This document shows, in pieces, positions 15,908 through 26,036 of a DNA stretch of 64,000 bases. Position 1 is the stretch's first letter; each line of letters starts with the position of its first letter. Below the pieces are notes generated by a model that saw nothing but the letters and a program-made list of their open reading frames with translations, had not been told where the DNA came from and searched no databases. This DNA is from Methylococcaceae bacterium. GTDB lineage: Bacteria; Pseudomonadota; Gammaproteobacteria; Methylococcales; Methylomonadaceae. The DNA is taken from the NCBI GenBank assembly GCA_021647585.1, contig JAKIUK010000002.1:62001-126000 (forward strand). The letters are read 5' to 3'. The position numbers and the translations under genes are program-made.

Positions 15908-17308
15908 ATGATCCCAGTTATTTTATCCGGTGGTAGTGGCACTCGCCTTTGGCCTTTGTCTCGCGGACAACACCCTAAACAGTTTTTATCTTTGGTTTCT
16001 AACCATACTATGCTGCAAGAAACCGTCTTGCGGTTACAGGGCATTGAAGACCTTAAAGCGCCAATAGGTGTATGTAATGAGAATCACCGTTTTATGATGG
16101 CTGAGCAATTAAGAGAGATTAACACCCCTCCTACTGCCATTATTCTTGAACCCATAGGTAAAAATACGGCACCTGCAGTTGCGTTATCTGCGCTGGCTGC
16201 AGAATCTGAAGAAGATATTTTACTGATTTTACCTGCTGATCATGTCATTGCAGATATAGCTTCATTTCAAGCCGCTGTTAAAAATGCCAAATCTCTAGCA
16301 AAAGAAGGTAATCTAGTTACCTTTGGTATTGTGCCTACTGCTGCCGAAACAGGTTATGGTTATATTAAAAGAGGAGCTCAAAATACGGGTGTCGCTTATG
16401 ATGTGGCTGCCTTTGTTGAAAAACCAAATCATGATACCGCTCTACAATATATTGAATCAGGAGAGTATTTTTGGAATAGCGGTATGTTTGCCTTTAAAGC
16501 GGGGCGATATCTGGAAGAATTAGAAAAATACAATCCTGATATGTTAGCTGCTTGTCGTGAGTCTTTTGCTACCGCCCAAGTCGATGCTGATTTTATCCGT
16601 TTGGATAAAGCTGTTTTTTCACAATGTCCTGCTGATTCAATTGATTATGCAGTAATGGAAAAAACCAACAAGGCAGTAGTTATCCCCTTAGCAGCTGAGT
16701 GGAACGATGTAGGTTCTTGGTCTGCCTTGTGGGATGTAACAGAAAAGGATGAATCAGGTAATGCAATCACGGGTGATGTTTTAACTGTTGATACTGAGAA
16801 TTCTTATTTGTATTCGAGCAGTCGCTTAATTGCAGCAGTTGGGGCTTCTAATTTGGTGATAGTTGAAACACCGGATGCGATCATGGTAGCACCTAAAGAC
16901 CGGGTGCAGGAAGTTAAGTCTATTGTTGATCAATTAAAACAGCAACAGCGTTCAGAAGCTGATCTACACCGAAAAGTATACCGTCCCTGGGGATATTATG
17001 ATTCAGTTGATCAAGGCGACCGGCATTTAACCAAACGTATAGTGGTTAAACCAGGGGCCAAATTATCACTGCAAAAACATCATCATCGTACCGAACATTG
17101 GATAGTGGTAAAAGGGACTGCTTTAGTGACTAAAGCCGATGAACAGATGTTATTAACTGAAAACGAATCCACCTATATCCCCTTAGGTGTTGTACATTGC
17201 CTGGAAAACCCTGGAATCATTCCGTTAGAGATGATTGAAGTACAATCCGGCAGTTATTTAGGTGAAGACGACATAATCCGTTTTGAAGATAAATATGGAC
17301 GTACTTGA
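15908..17308 (+). CDS. manC: mannose-1-phosphate guanylyltransferase / mannose-6-phosphate isomerase
   Basis: Bifunctional enzyme (AlgA/ManC/XanB type), 466 residues, making GDP-mannose from mannose-1-phosphate and GTP and interconverting fructose-6- and mannose-6-phosphate. The N-terminal nucleotidyltransferase has LSGGSGTRLWPLSR at 6-19 with the following HPKQFL, and FVEKPNHD in the middle. The C-terminal cupin isomerase (from about 345) has QKHHHRTEHWIVVKGTA near 385-402 with the metal-binding histidines. The next gene uses the GDP-mannose branch, so the pair serves fucose-containing polysaccharide or glycan synthesis. Start ATG lacks an obvious Shine-Dalgarno. Confidence 0.95.
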   Translation: MIPVILSGGSGTRLWPLSRGQHPKQFLSLVSNHTMLQETVLRLQGIEDLKAPIGVCNENHRFMMAEQLREINTPPTAIILEPIGKNTAPAVALSALAAESEEDILLILPADHVIADIASFQAAVKNAKSLAKEGNLVTFGIVPTAAETGYGYIKRGAQNTGVAYDVAAFVEKPNHDTALQYIESGEYFWNSGMFAFKAGRYLEELEKYNPDMLAACRESFATAQVDADFIRLDKAVFSQCPADSIDYAVMEKTNKAVVIPLAAEWNDVGSWSALWDVTEKDESGNAITGDVLTVDTENSYLYSSSRLIAAVGASNLVIVETPDAIMVAPKDRVQEVKSIVDQLKQQQRSEADLHRKVYRPWGYYDSVDQGDRHLTKRIVVKPGAKLSLQKHHHRTEHWIVVKGTALVTKADEQMLLTENESTYIPLGVVHCLENPGIIPLEMIEVQSGSYLGEDDIIRFEDKYGRT

Positions 17309-17317
17309 GTTATTTTT

Positions 17318-18289
17318 ATGATAGAAAAACAATCTAAAATTTATATCGCTGGTCATCGAGGCATGGTTGGTTCGGCTATTTGTCGCCAGCTTGAGTCCAA
17401 GGGCTTCCTCAATATTGTTACCCGAACACATGCAGAACTTGATTTATGTAAGCAACAGGCTGTACATGATTTTATGCAGCAGGAAAAACCTGATTATGTT
17501 GTATTAGCAGCTGCAAAAGTTGGAGGTATTTTTGCTAACAATGAATATCCTGCTGATTTTATTTATCAAAACCTGATGATTGAGTCCAATGTAATTCATC
17601 AAGCGTATAATTCTGGATGTAAACAACTATTGTTTTTAGGCAGTTCTTGCATATATCCTAAACTGGCTGAGCAACCAATGACTGAGTCCGCGTTATTAAC
17701 AGGTGTTTTAGAACCTACTAACGAGCCATATGCCATAGCCAAAATAGCTGGTATAAAAATATGTGAATCTTATAACAGACAATATGGCACGGACTTTCGT
17801 TCGGTGATGCCAACGAATTTATATGGTCCTGGAGACAATTTTCATCCTAAGAATAGCCATGTTATCCCTGCTTTATTGCGGCGCTTTCATGAAGCCACGC
17901 TAGAGAATAAACCGCATGTTGAAGCATGGGGTACAGGCAAAGCAATGCGTGAATTTTTATTTGTTGATGATATGGCTAAAGCCTGTTTTCATGTTATGAA
18001 CTTGTCCTCAGATATTTATACGAAACACACTCAACCAATGCTTTCACATATTAATGTTGGCACGGGTAAAGATGTCACTATAAAAGAACTGGTAGATACG
18101 GTTGTTAAAGTAACTGGATATCAAGGTTCTGTGGTCTGGAATACTGATATGCCTGATGGCACACCAAGAAAATTAATGGATGTTTCGCGTTTAGTATCTT
18201 TGGGTTGGAGCTATGATGTTGAATTGGAAGCCGGGCTAAGAACGAGCTATCAGTGGTTTTTGGAAAATCTGGATCAATTTAGAGAATAA
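17318..18289 (+). CDS. fcl: GDP-L-fucose synthase
   Basis: NADPH-dependent epimerase/reductase that turns GDP-4-keto-6-deoxymannose into GDP-L-fucose. 323 residues of the short-chain dehydrogenase fold: AGHRGMVGSAI at 11-21 binds the cofactor, SSC at 109-111 and Y138/K142 (YAIAK) form the active site, and NLYGPGDNF and REFLFVDD are family signatures. It follows manC by 9 bp. The enzyme that should come between them, GDP-mannose 4,6-dehydratase (Gmd), is not in this window, so it must be encoded elsewhere if the pathway works. Confidence 0.95.
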   Translation: MIEKQSKIYIAGHRGMVGSAICRQLESKGFLNIVTRTHAELDLCKQQAVHDFMQQEKPDYVVLAAAKVGGIFANNEYPADFIYQNLMIESNVIHQAYNSGCKQLLFLGSSCIYPKLAEQPMTESALLTGVLEPTNEPYAIAKIAGIKICESYNRQYGTDFRSVMPTNLYGPGDNFHPKNSHVIPALLRRFHEATLENKPHVEAWGTGKAMREFLFVDDMAKACFHVMNLSSDIYTKHTQPMLSHINVGTGKDVTIKELVDTVVKVTGYQGSVVWNTDMPDGTPRKLMDVSRLVSLGWSYDVELEAGLRTSYQWFLENLDQFRE

Positions 18290-18333
18290 CTAAAATAGTT
18301 TCTCAATACTTTGTTTGTAAATCAAACTTTGTG

Positions 18334-18380
18334 GACCAACCACAGTAACCTATTGCTATAGTATCAAATCTTGGTTGGTC
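18334..18380. terminator. inverted repeat between convergent genes
   Basis: GACCAACCA (18334-18342) pairs with TGGTTGGTC (18372-18380) around a 29-base loop, followed by TCATTTTATT. It stands between the convergent fcl and GGDEF/EAL genes and could end transcription of fcl. The loop is long, so only moderately supported. Confidence 0.4.
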
Positions 18381-18394
18381 TCATTTTATTAAAA

Positions 18395-20734
18395 CTAGGG
18401 TTTTAATTTTAGCTGAGCTTCCTGTAATAAAGTTGACATTTTGAAGACTGGCAATGGCTTGCTAAAGTAATATCCTTGAATGAAGTCACATTTTCGTTCA
18501 CTCAAAAAATTTAATTGCATTTCATTTTCCACGCCTTCTGCTACAATTTTTTGATTAAGAGAATGTCCCATTTCTATAATTGCACAAGCAATGCTTGCAT
18601 CTTTTGATCCAATGGTTAATTCTCTTATAAACGATTGATCAATTTTCAACACATCGATAGGAAATTTTTTTAAATAGGACAAAGAAGAATAACCTGTACC
18701 AAAATCATCCAGCGCTATCTTAATGCCCATATTTTTCAACCTTTTGAGTTGCAATTCAATTCTGTTAAGGTCTCCTATTAACATTGATTCTGTAATTTCC
18801 AGCTCTAAATACTTAGGTTCAAGCTCTGCTTTTTTTAATGCATCCTCTACACTTTGCATAAACCCATCATCCATAAATTGACGAGCCGAAACATTGACTG
18901 AAATCTGAGGTATAGAATAACCAAGCTTCAACCATTGATTAAATTGACAGCAAGCAGTTTCGAGTACCCATGCACCTATTTCAATTATTAATCCAGTCTC
19001 TTCAGCAATAGGAATAAAAAGATCAGGCGGAATCATTTTATTTCTCCCAAAAGGATCTTGAAACCAGCGTATCAAAACTTCAGCACCACTGATAGCTAAA
19101 CTTTTAGCATCATATTGCGGTTGATAAAATAATTTGAATTCGGCATTATCAATTGCTTTTCGTAAATTATTTTCCATTGCCAATCGGTCTTGACTAGCAG
19201 CACTAAATTCTTTTTTGTAAAACTTATAATTATTTCTACCTCGATTTTTAGCTTCATACATTGCCATATCAGCATGTTTTAAAAGCTGTTCGGATGATTT
19301 ACCATCTTCAGGAAAAATTGAGATCCCTACACTTGAACCAATAAATAATTCACTACGATTTATATAAAACACTTCGGAGAGCCGATCAATGATTTTTTGA
19401 GCAATCATAGTGGAAGTAAAAATGGCTTGCTCATGGGTTCTTTCATTTAACAGTAAAATAGCAAACTCATCACCGCTAAAGCGGGCAACAACATCCTCTT
19501 TTCTCACTAACCCTAATAATCTTTTTGCAGTTTCTTTGAGCACGTCATCTCCTGCATCATGCCCCAAAGTATCATTAACAATTTTAAATTTATCAAGATC
19601 TATAAAAAATATGACTGCCGTCAATTTATGACGTTCAGCAGCAGATAAGAATTGTGCCATGCGATCCATAAACATAGCTCTGTTTACCAGACCCGTCAAA
19701 TGATCGTAATGAGCAATCTGCAAAATACGTTTTTCATTCTCTTTGAATAAGGTAATATCCTCAAGTGTTACGAAATAATTATCAAATGTATTTTCTTTAC
19801 TTAAAATGGGTTTTATTTCTAATTTGATAAGAATTTGTCTTCCATTTTTCTTTTTGCATTGCACCTCCCCCGACCATAACTGAAAGTTGTTTTTTTGAAA
19901 ATAAGCCAGAATTGTTGTGCAAAAGTCTTGTTTTTGTTTTGTCGTTGTTATATGCGAAATTAATTGACCGGTTATTTCTTCTGATGAAAAGCCAAACAAT
20001 GAAGAAAAGGCTGAATTAGCACTCGTTATTTTCAATGACTCATCCAGTATCAAAAAACTTAAATGACTATTAGAAAAAATACTTGATAATAACTCAAGCT
20101 TAGTTTTTGCTTTTAAACTCTGCTGAAGATGCTGCCCCGAAACTACCAACCTGAAGGGTTGCTTATTTTCACCGAAAAGAGGAGTGGTTAAAATTTCCAT
20201 TTCAACCGTTCCGCCCCCCTCACGTACAAAAGACATTGTTTTTTTAACTCTATTCCCTAATTGCCATGCCTTTTTATCTTGCATAACATTTTGTTGAAAG
20301 ACTAAGCTATTAGCCTTTACATTCAACGCCAAATAAGCATCTGTTTTACCAACATATTCAATATCTTGCAAATCTAACAGTGTCAAGTAGTCCGTGTTGG
20401 CTTGAAGCCATCTTCCATACTGATCTTTAATGCATAATATACCTGGAAAAGTATCAATTAATAATTGATCACTGTATGAAAATGGAGCAACGGTATTATT
20501 ACTATTTTCAGCTTGAATCAGTTCTGTTTCGTTTTCATCAATTGAAGTGCCATTTTTCTGCTGATAAAATAAAATTAACATTAAAACAACAAACAGACTG
20601 TTTATCAGTAATAGAATTGTCTCTGGGGAAAAGAAATAAGAATTGATTTCAAAACCGGATTGAAAGACGGGGATGACAAGGTACGCAATATTGCTTACAA
20701 AAAGCATTAATGTTGATATAAACAAAAGCTTCAA
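18395..20734 (-). CDS. membrane PAS-GGDEF-EAL cyclic-di-GMP protein
   Basis: 779 residues. Two membrane segments (about 3-24 and 37-57), two PAS domains (about 90-205 and 210-330), a GGDEF diguanylate cyclase domain (about 335-505) and a C-terminal EAL phosphodiesterase domain (about 515-775). The cyclase motif reads SGDEF (420-424) in RFSGDEFAIL, a variant compatible with activity. In the EAL domain the motif is EVL (E552 retained), with DDFGTGYSSL, KIDQSFI and AEGVE all present, so phosphodiesterase activity is likely. The periplasmic loop is very short, so the signal is probably sensed by PAS. Monocistronic, convergent with fcl. Confidence 0.93.
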   Translation of the reverse strand: MKLLFISTLMLFVSNIAYLVIPVFQSGFEINSYFFSPETILLLINSLFVVLMLILFYQQKNGTSIDENETELIQAENSNNTVAPFSYSDQLLIDTFPGILCIKDQYGRWLQANTDYLTLLDLQDIEYVGKTDAYLALNVKANSLVFQQNVMQDKKAWQLGNRVKKTMSFVREGGGTVEMEILTTPLFGENKQPFRLVVSGQHLQQSLKAKTKLELLSSIFSNSHLSFLILDESLKITSANSAFSSLFGFSSEEITGQLISHITTTKQKQDFCTTILAYFQKNNFQLWSGEVQCKKKNGRQILIKLEIKPILSKENTFDNYFVTLEDITLFKENEKRILQIAHYDHLTGLVNRAMFMDRMAQFLSAAERHKLTAVIFFIDLDKFKIVNDTLGHDAGDDVLKETAKRLLGLVRKEDVVARFSGDEFAILLLNERTHEQAIFTSTMIAQKIIDRLSEVFYINRSELFIGSSVGISIFPEDGKSSEQLLKHADMAMYEAKNRGRNNYKFYKKEFSAASQDRLAMENNLRKAIDNAEFKLFYQPQYDAKSLAISGAEVLIRWFQDPFGRNKMIPPDLFIPIAEETGLIIEIGAWVLETACCQFNQWLKLGYSIPQISVNVSARQFMDDGFMQSVEDALKKAELEPKYLELEITESMLIGDLNRIELQLKRLKNMGIKIALDDFGTGYSSLSYLKKFPIDVLKIDQSFIRELTIGSKDASIACAIIEMGHSLNQKIVAEGVENEMQLNFLSERKCDFIQGYYFSKPLPVFKMSTLLQEAQLKLKP

Positions 20735-21421
20735 ACTAACCTCTTAAAATGAAATTTTATCACCAAAAACAATATTCTATAATTTGTTATCACTGGCTAT
20801 AGATTGTCATAATCACCCAGGGCTTACAATCATCTTGTTATTCAATTAGTTTTTTAGTATAGCCTATTACCTTACTCATTCAATAACACAAGTATTAGCA
20901 TCTTGCTTTTGATAATAGAATAATAGTCTATTTTCATATTTTTTTTGGTCTTGAAAATATCAGTTGATACTTTCAAAGTAACCTTAGGAATGAGCAGTCA
21001 ACCAAATCGTTACTCAATTTAATAAGCATAGATCGCTCTATTGCGAAACTCATTTTATTTAGTTTAAAAAGTCGCATTTAATATGTATATGCAAAACTTT
21101 ATCAACATAAGCTTCATGTTTTACAATTCTTTCATTAAAAAGTGAGAACAAATTCACACTTTAATACACAGCTTTAATTTACAACATATTTGTTTATTGT
21201 AAAGTAGAAAAAATTAACCTTTAAAAATAGCTTACATATCTATTACAAGGCGTAAGCTATTGACTACAAATAAAATTATTTATTCTGTATAAAATATATA
21301 CAAATTAATGATTTTACGATAAACACACAGGGTGAACGTATTTTGAAATGGTTAATCCACAGAGTTATCCACAGAAATTGTGAATAACTTCACATTTTTA
21401 TCTTCTTGATTTCTACAACTT
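20735..21421. other. AT-rich intergenic region
   Basis: Nearly 690 bases without a credible gene and much more AT-rich than its surroundings. The GGDEF/EAL promoter should lie at its left end. At its right end is a cluster of DnaA-box-like nonamers (21352-21387, separate entry). The middle shows short A/T runs but no long repeat. Confidence 0.5.
21352..21387. promoter_or_regulatory. cluster of DnaA-box-like sites
   Basis: TTATCCACA at 21365-21373 is the perfect DnaA consensus box. TGTGAATAA at 21379-21387 is the reverse complement of TTATTCACA, a one-mismatch box, and TTAATCCACA at 21352-21361 is a one-insertion relative. All three lie within 36 bases at the edge of a strongly AT-rich region. 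That arrangement resembles part of a replication origin or a DnaA-titrating site. No dnaA, dnaN, mnmG or parAB lies in the window. Confidence 0.45.
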
Positions 21422-23134
21422 TCACAGATTATTTTGTGCATAACTGATTGATTGTTTCAAATACCCGTTATTTATGCTAAAGACCTTATCAACCAGTCTA
21501 AGACCTGCCTCCTTGTGAGTCACCATAATTAGCGTTTTGTTTCTGGCTATTTGTTTCAATGTATTGAGCACTTCATCTTCCGTCTCTTTATCCAACCCTT
21601 CCGTTGGTTCATCCAATAGAAGTATTGGCGCATTTTTCAAGTACACTCTTGCTAACGCAATTCTTCGTCCCTCACCTGATGAGACTTTTGCTCCATTTTC
21701 ACCCACCCAGGTATTTAGACCTTCGGGTAACTGATGAATAAATTTTTGCAGACCAGCCATTTTAATTGCTTGTAAAATTTCAGACTCTGATGCAGTTGGT
21801 TTGGCAATCAACACGTTCTCTTTTATGGTCGCAGAAAAAAGTTGAACATTTTGTGACAAAACAGAAAACCGAGTCATTAATTGGTCAGATGAAAAATACT
21901 TAAAATTGATTCCAGCATAATTGATACACCCCTGTTGTGGGTCATAGAAACGCATTAGCAGTTGCAGTAATGTCGTTTTTCCTGATCCACTATTTCCAAT
22001 TATGGCAATTTTGCTCCCTTGAGGGATATTTAAATCAATCTGTTTTAAAACCCAGTCAGTCTGTTCAGAATAACGAAAACTGAGATTATTAATCTTTAAA
22101 TCGCCCGAACAAGGTATATCAATAGTTTGCAGGGGTTCTGTAATAACAGAGCCAAGATTGGTAATACCTAAAATCCTACTCGCTGCTGCTTGGGTTTTAG
22201 CAAGCAGTTGTATTGAAGATGCTAAGGGGTTAACTAATTCAAATACTGCGAATACAGAAAAACTCAGCATTGCTAGAACAGGTCCTGAAACACGATCTTG
22301 ATGAAATAAAACAGCCCCAATAACAATGGCTATCAGTACCGTCATTTGTGATACAAAAACAGTAATTGCTGATAAGAATGCCGAAAAACGATTATTCTTA
22401 CTTTGTGTATCTAATATTTGCTCAGAAACAGTCATTATCCTGTCTCTATAACGTGAATACGCGTTAAAGGCAAGCAGATCAGCGAGACCTTGTAAAATCT
22501 CAATTTGCGCTATTTTGAATATTGCAGTTTGTGCTACTATTTCTCTAGCACTATGCCGCCCTAAGTGACTAAATAACCAAGGCAAAAATACTGATGTTAA
22601 TAGCAACATAATCAAAACCAGTAGTCCAATCTGAATAGAATAACTGCTTATAAAAATGACAACAGCTCCCCCACCGATCAAGGCAATTAACAGAGGAGAA
22701 CACAACCGCAGATATAACGCATCTAAGGTATCAATATCCTGAGTAATACCTGCCAGCAAATCTGCACTGCGTTGCATGGCAAGTCGACCAGGTGCCAGTG
22801 GAATTAATTTTTCAAAAAACCAGCTTCGACAATCCGCTAAAATTCTAAAGGTCACTTCATGCGTTACTACTCGTTCAGCGTAACGACCAACGGTACGAAT
22901 AATTGCCAAAGCACGTATTTCAGCAGCGGGTTGCATGAAATTAAAAGCAATGGCTACACCGTCAGGAGCCAAAAGTCCAGCAATTGCAGAAGAAGTGATA
23001 AACCAGCCGGAGAGTGTTAGTAAAGAGATTGAAGCCAGCGAGGTTAATAATGATAAAAAAACGCCACCAACCAACCAAAGTTTATAGGGTTTAAATAACT
23101 GCAAAAAAGAAATCAAATCCTTCATGATAAGCAA
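21422..23134 (-). CDS. cydC: thiol reductant ABC exporter subunit CydC
   Basis: One half of the heterodimeric CydDC exporter, which moves glutathione/cysteine to the periplasm and is needed to assemble cytochrome bd and c-type cytochromes. 570 residues: an N-terminal six-helix membrane domain (about 15-310) and a nucleotide-binding domain with Walker A GNSGSGKTT, signature VSSGEGRRIALAR and Walker B ILLLDEPTEGLD. The signature has SSGEG in place of LSGGQ, as commonly seen in CydC. It overlaps cydD by 13 bp. No cydAB genes are in the window. Confidence 0.9.
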   Translation of the reverse strand: MLIMKDLISFLQLFKPYKLWLVGGVFLSLLTSLASISLLTLSGWFITSSAIAGLLAPDGVAIAFNFMQPAAEIRALAIIRTVGRYAERVVTHEVTFRILADCRSWFFEKLIPLAPGRLAMQRSADLLAGITQDIDTLDALYLRLCSPLLIALIGGGAVVIFISSYSIQIGLLVLIMLLLTSVFLPWLFSHLGRHSAREIVAQTAIFKIAQIEILQGLADLLAFNAYSRYRDRIMTVSEQILDTQSKNNRFSAFLSAITVFVSQMTVLIAIVIGAVLFHQDRVSGPVLAMLSFSVFAVFELVNPLASSIQLLAKTQAAASRILGITNLGSVITEPLQTIDIPCSGDLKINNLSFRYSEQTDWVLKQIDLNIPQGSKIAIIGNSGSGKTTLLQLLMRFYDPQQGCINYAGINFKYFSSDQLMTRFSVLSQNVQLFSATIKENVLIAKPTASESEILQAIKMAGLQKFIHQLPEGLNTWVGENGAKVSSGEGRRIALARVYLKNAPILLLDEPTEGLDKETEDEVLNTLKQIARNKTLIMVTHKEAGLRLVDKVFSINNGYLKQSISYAQNNL

Positions 23135-24852
23135 ACCGTCCTGTCCATTCTGGCAGTCACCAATGGATCATGACTGGCTATGATCAAGGTTTTATCTTTA
23201 AATACTGAATCAATCACATTCAACAATCTGGTTTTATTGGCTAGATCCAGATGTGCAGTAGGTTCATCAAGTAGGACAATAGGTGCATTTTTAACAAAGG
23301 TGCGTGCCAGCGCAATACGTTGTATTTGTCCCCCCGACAAACCATAACCTTTTTCTCCTACCAGAGTTAATAATCCGTTATCCAGATGCTTACTGAATTC
23401 CGTAACACCCGCTGCATCCGCAGCTGCTTCAATTTGTTGATACGGAATAGAACTATCAAGCAAACTAATATTATCTGCAATCGTTGCATAAAAAAGGGTT
23501 GATTTCTGACCTACCCAGGCAATAAGGTTTTCTGTGTTTTGTCGAGTTGCTCTGCTACCTTCTATTAATACATCCCCTGTACTGGCTTCTTCAAATCCCA
23601 ACAACAAATTAAACAAGGTGGTTTTACCTACTCCGGATTCACCCGTTAATGCTATTTTTTCACCTGCTTTTATCTGCAAGTTAATTGATTTTAAAACCTC
23701 TTTTTGCTGAAAGCATTTGCTTACATTTTTCAGTTCAATACAAAATAAAGTATCAACAGTAGATGATATTTCGGGTTCTATAACATGAACCTGATCTAAT
23801 ATTTTTAAAATATGATCTGCTGCCCCGATAGCTGCAGCCTTATCATGATAATGCGTAGCAAACTGCTTCAGAGGGTTAAAAAATTCAGGTGCTAATAGTA
23901 AAACAAACAATGCTTCCTGCAAGCTTATATCGATAGCAGGTCCAAAATGTATCAACCCTAACAAGCCTAAACCAACATAAACTGCAACTAATGCGACTGC
24001 AATAGCGCTAAAAAACTCCAATACAGCTGAAGATAAAAAGGCAATACGCAATACTGTCATCGTTTTTTCACGAACAACTGCAGATACCTTGCTAATCGCT
24101 TTTAATTCAGCTGCAGTCTGTCCGAACAGTTTTAGTGTTGTTAGTCCTTCTAGCCGATCAAGAAAATAACCATTCATTCTTGCCATGGCTAAAAACTGAT
24201 TACGATTAGCTGAAGCAGCTCCCATTCCAACCAACGCCATAAACACAGGAATTAATGGGCCTGTTATAAGAAAAATAAGTCCTACCACCCAGTTAACAGG
24301 CATTACTACTGCAATCATTAGCAAAGGTAATAGTGCGACAATCATTTGTTGAGGTAGATAACGAGAAAAATACCCCTCTAATGCCTCGGTATGCTCCAGA
24401 GTACTTGCTGCCAACTCACCCGTTTGTTGTTGCTTAATATATGCCGGCCCTAACAAAAAAAATTGGTTCAACAATTGTTCACGTACTGAGCGCTTTATCG
24501 TCACTGCAACTTTATAGCCCAACACCTGAAAATAATAACTACAAAGACTTCGAAAAATAAAAACAACTGTCAACACGATAAAATAATAACTTAATTGATT
24601 CCACTGCTGTTTTTCAATAATCAGCTGTTGAAATATATAAGCTAATATTGCAGATTGCAGAATAATCAGTACACCATTAATAACTCCAATCAAAGCGACA
24701 ATATTAATTAATCGATTAACTGTTTTCTTTTTTGACTTTAACCATACAAAACAATATTTTTCTCTTGCGTTACTGGCATCATAAGCCTTTTGATTATCTC
24801 TCTGTGTAGTTTTTTCAGCGATTAAGTACGGATTATCTTTTTTAAAACTCAT
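23122..24852 (-). CDS. cydD: thiol reductant ABC exporter subunit CydD
   Basis: Partner of CydC. 576 residues (E. coli 588) with an N-terminal membrane domain and a nucleotide-binding domain with Walker A GESGVGKTT, signature LSGGQIQRIALAR and Walker B IVLLDEPTAHLD. The membrane part contains QTGELAAST, typical of this exporter group. The N-terminal ~45 residues are hydrophilic and lysine-rich. Upstream by 17 bp is a coiled-coil membrane protein gene, so the three genes are probably one operon. Confidence 0.9.
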   Translation of the reverse strand: MSFKKDNPYLIAEKTTQRDNQKAYDASNAREKYCFVWLKSKKKTVNRLINIVALIGVINGVLIILQSAILAYIFQQLIIEKQQWNQLSYYFIVLTVVFIFRSLCSYYFQVLGYKVAVTIKRSVREQLLNQFFLLGPAYIKQQQTGELAASTLEHTEALEGYFSRYLPQQMIVALLPLLMIAVVMPVNWVVGLIFLITGPLIPVFMALVGMGAASANRNQFLAMARMNGYFLDRLEGLTTLKLFGQTAAELKAISKVSAVVREKTMTVLRIAFLSSAVLEFFSAIAVALVAVYVGLGLLGLIHFGPAIDISLQEALFVLLLAPEFFNPLKQFATHYHDKAAAIGAADHILKILDQVHVIEPEISSTVDTLFCIELKNVSKCFQQKEVLKSINLQIKAGEKIALTGESGVGKTTLFNLLLGFEEASTGDVLIEGSRATRQNTENLIAWVGQKSTLFYATIADNISLLDSSIPYQQIEAAADAAGVTEFSKHLDNGLLTLVGEKGYGLSGGQIQRIALARTFVKNAPIVLLDEPTAHLDLANKTRLLNVIDSVFKDKTLIIASHDPLVTARMDRTVCLS

Positions 24853-24869
24853 ACTCTGTCGTGCTTAAG

Positions 24870-26036
24870 CTATAAGATTAATTTTCGATAAAAACCTTTT
24901 AATTTCAGTTTCAACTGATCCATTTCTTCTGCTGATTCATCTTCTTGAATAGATTGCTGCTCTAAAGCTTCTTCAGTATCATTTGCTGCTAACCTTTCAT
25001 CTTCTATGTTAACTGTCTGAACATCCGGCTTTGGCTGTTGAACCGATAACTGCTCAATTAACTGATCTATAACATGCTGATGCTGTTGCCAGACATCCTC
25101 AATTACTGGATCATTAGCATGACTTTGCTCAGCATCTGAGTTTTTCACATTATCCAGAAAAGACATCTTGTATAATAATTTACTAAGCACCCCACCTGAA
25201 TCCTGGCGGGTATCAGTTAAAATATTTTCATTTTCTGTATTAGTATTAGACTGAATTAATAATGACTGTAGTTTTTTGTTGAATTGGGTCATCTGTTGAT
25301 TTTGTTGCTGAAGTGTATTTTCTAATTCAAGCAACTGCTCAATATTACTATCAACTTCCTGCTTAGTTATCTCAGATTTAAGCTCTGAAACTTCATCCAG
25401 ATTATTTTCAGAAGATTGAGCAGATAGCTCTAATTGTGCAATCATCTCATTCTTGTTAGTTAATTCTACTATCTGTGTCTGAATCTTTTGTTCTACCTTA
25501 TTTAACTTATTAGAAAGCTCACTGAGCTCTTTTTCCATCACTACAATTTGAGCCTGTTCCAGAGCATGTTCTGACACCTGAATTTTTTGTTCGTCCAGTT
25601 TACTTTGTAATTGATCAACCCGCTGATTTTTTTCGTTAACTATTGACTCAAGACCATCAACTTCAAGATTTTTTGCATCTAAAGCTTTTTTTGTTAGCTC
25701 TTCTTTCTGAATATATTCTTTGCTCTGTTTTTCACTTTCCTGCAGATCTTTAGTCAACTGATCTATTTGTTGTTGGAGACTGCTAATATTTTCTACATCA
25801 TTTTTCTGGGTAATTAATAGCTTGTCATATTTTTGCTCACTCTGTTCCAGAGCGTGATTTTGTAGCATTAACTTTTGCTTCAGACTAACACTCTTTTTTC
25901 TCTTCAATAGAAGAACTAGTAATACGCCAATCAATAGTGAACCTAGAGCTATAACAACACTGTATTGCACATTATTAATTGCAACTTGCTGCCACTCCGA
26001 TAAGTAGAAAACGAAAATCTCTATGAATTTATCCAT
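24870..26036 (-). CDS. membrane-anchored coiled-coil protein of unknown function
   Basis: 388 residues with one strong membrane segment at about 24-45 (VQYSVVIALGSLLIGVLLVL) followed by KRKK, which suggests an N-out, cytoplasmic-tail orientation. Residues about 50-280 are a long glutamine/glutamate/leucine-rich coiled coil (LQQQIDQLTKDLQE, LDEQKIQVSEHALEQ). The last 100 residues are acidic. No enzymatic motif. Located 17 bp ahead of cydD, so it may scaffold or localise the exporter, but coiled-coil composition gives no family assignment. Confidence 0.75.
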   Translation of the reverse strand: MDKFIEIFVFYLSEWQQVAINNVQYSVVIALGSLLIGVLLVLLLKRKKSVSLKQKLMLQNHALEQSEQKYDKLLITQKNDVENISSLQQQIDQLTKDLQESEKQSKEYIQKEELTKKALDAKNLEVDGLESIVNEKNQRVDQLQSKLDEQKIQVSEHALEQAQIVVMEKELSELSNKLNKVEQKIQTQIVELTNKNEMIAQLELSAQSSENNLDEVSELKSEITKQEVDSNIEQLLELENTLQQQNQQMTQFNKKLQSLLIQSNTNTENENILTDTRQDSGGVLSKLLYKMSFLDNVKNSDAEQSHANDPVIEDVWQQHQHVIDQLIEQLSVQQPKPDVQTVNIEDERLAANDTEEALEQQSIQEDESAEEMDQLKLKLKGFYRKLIL

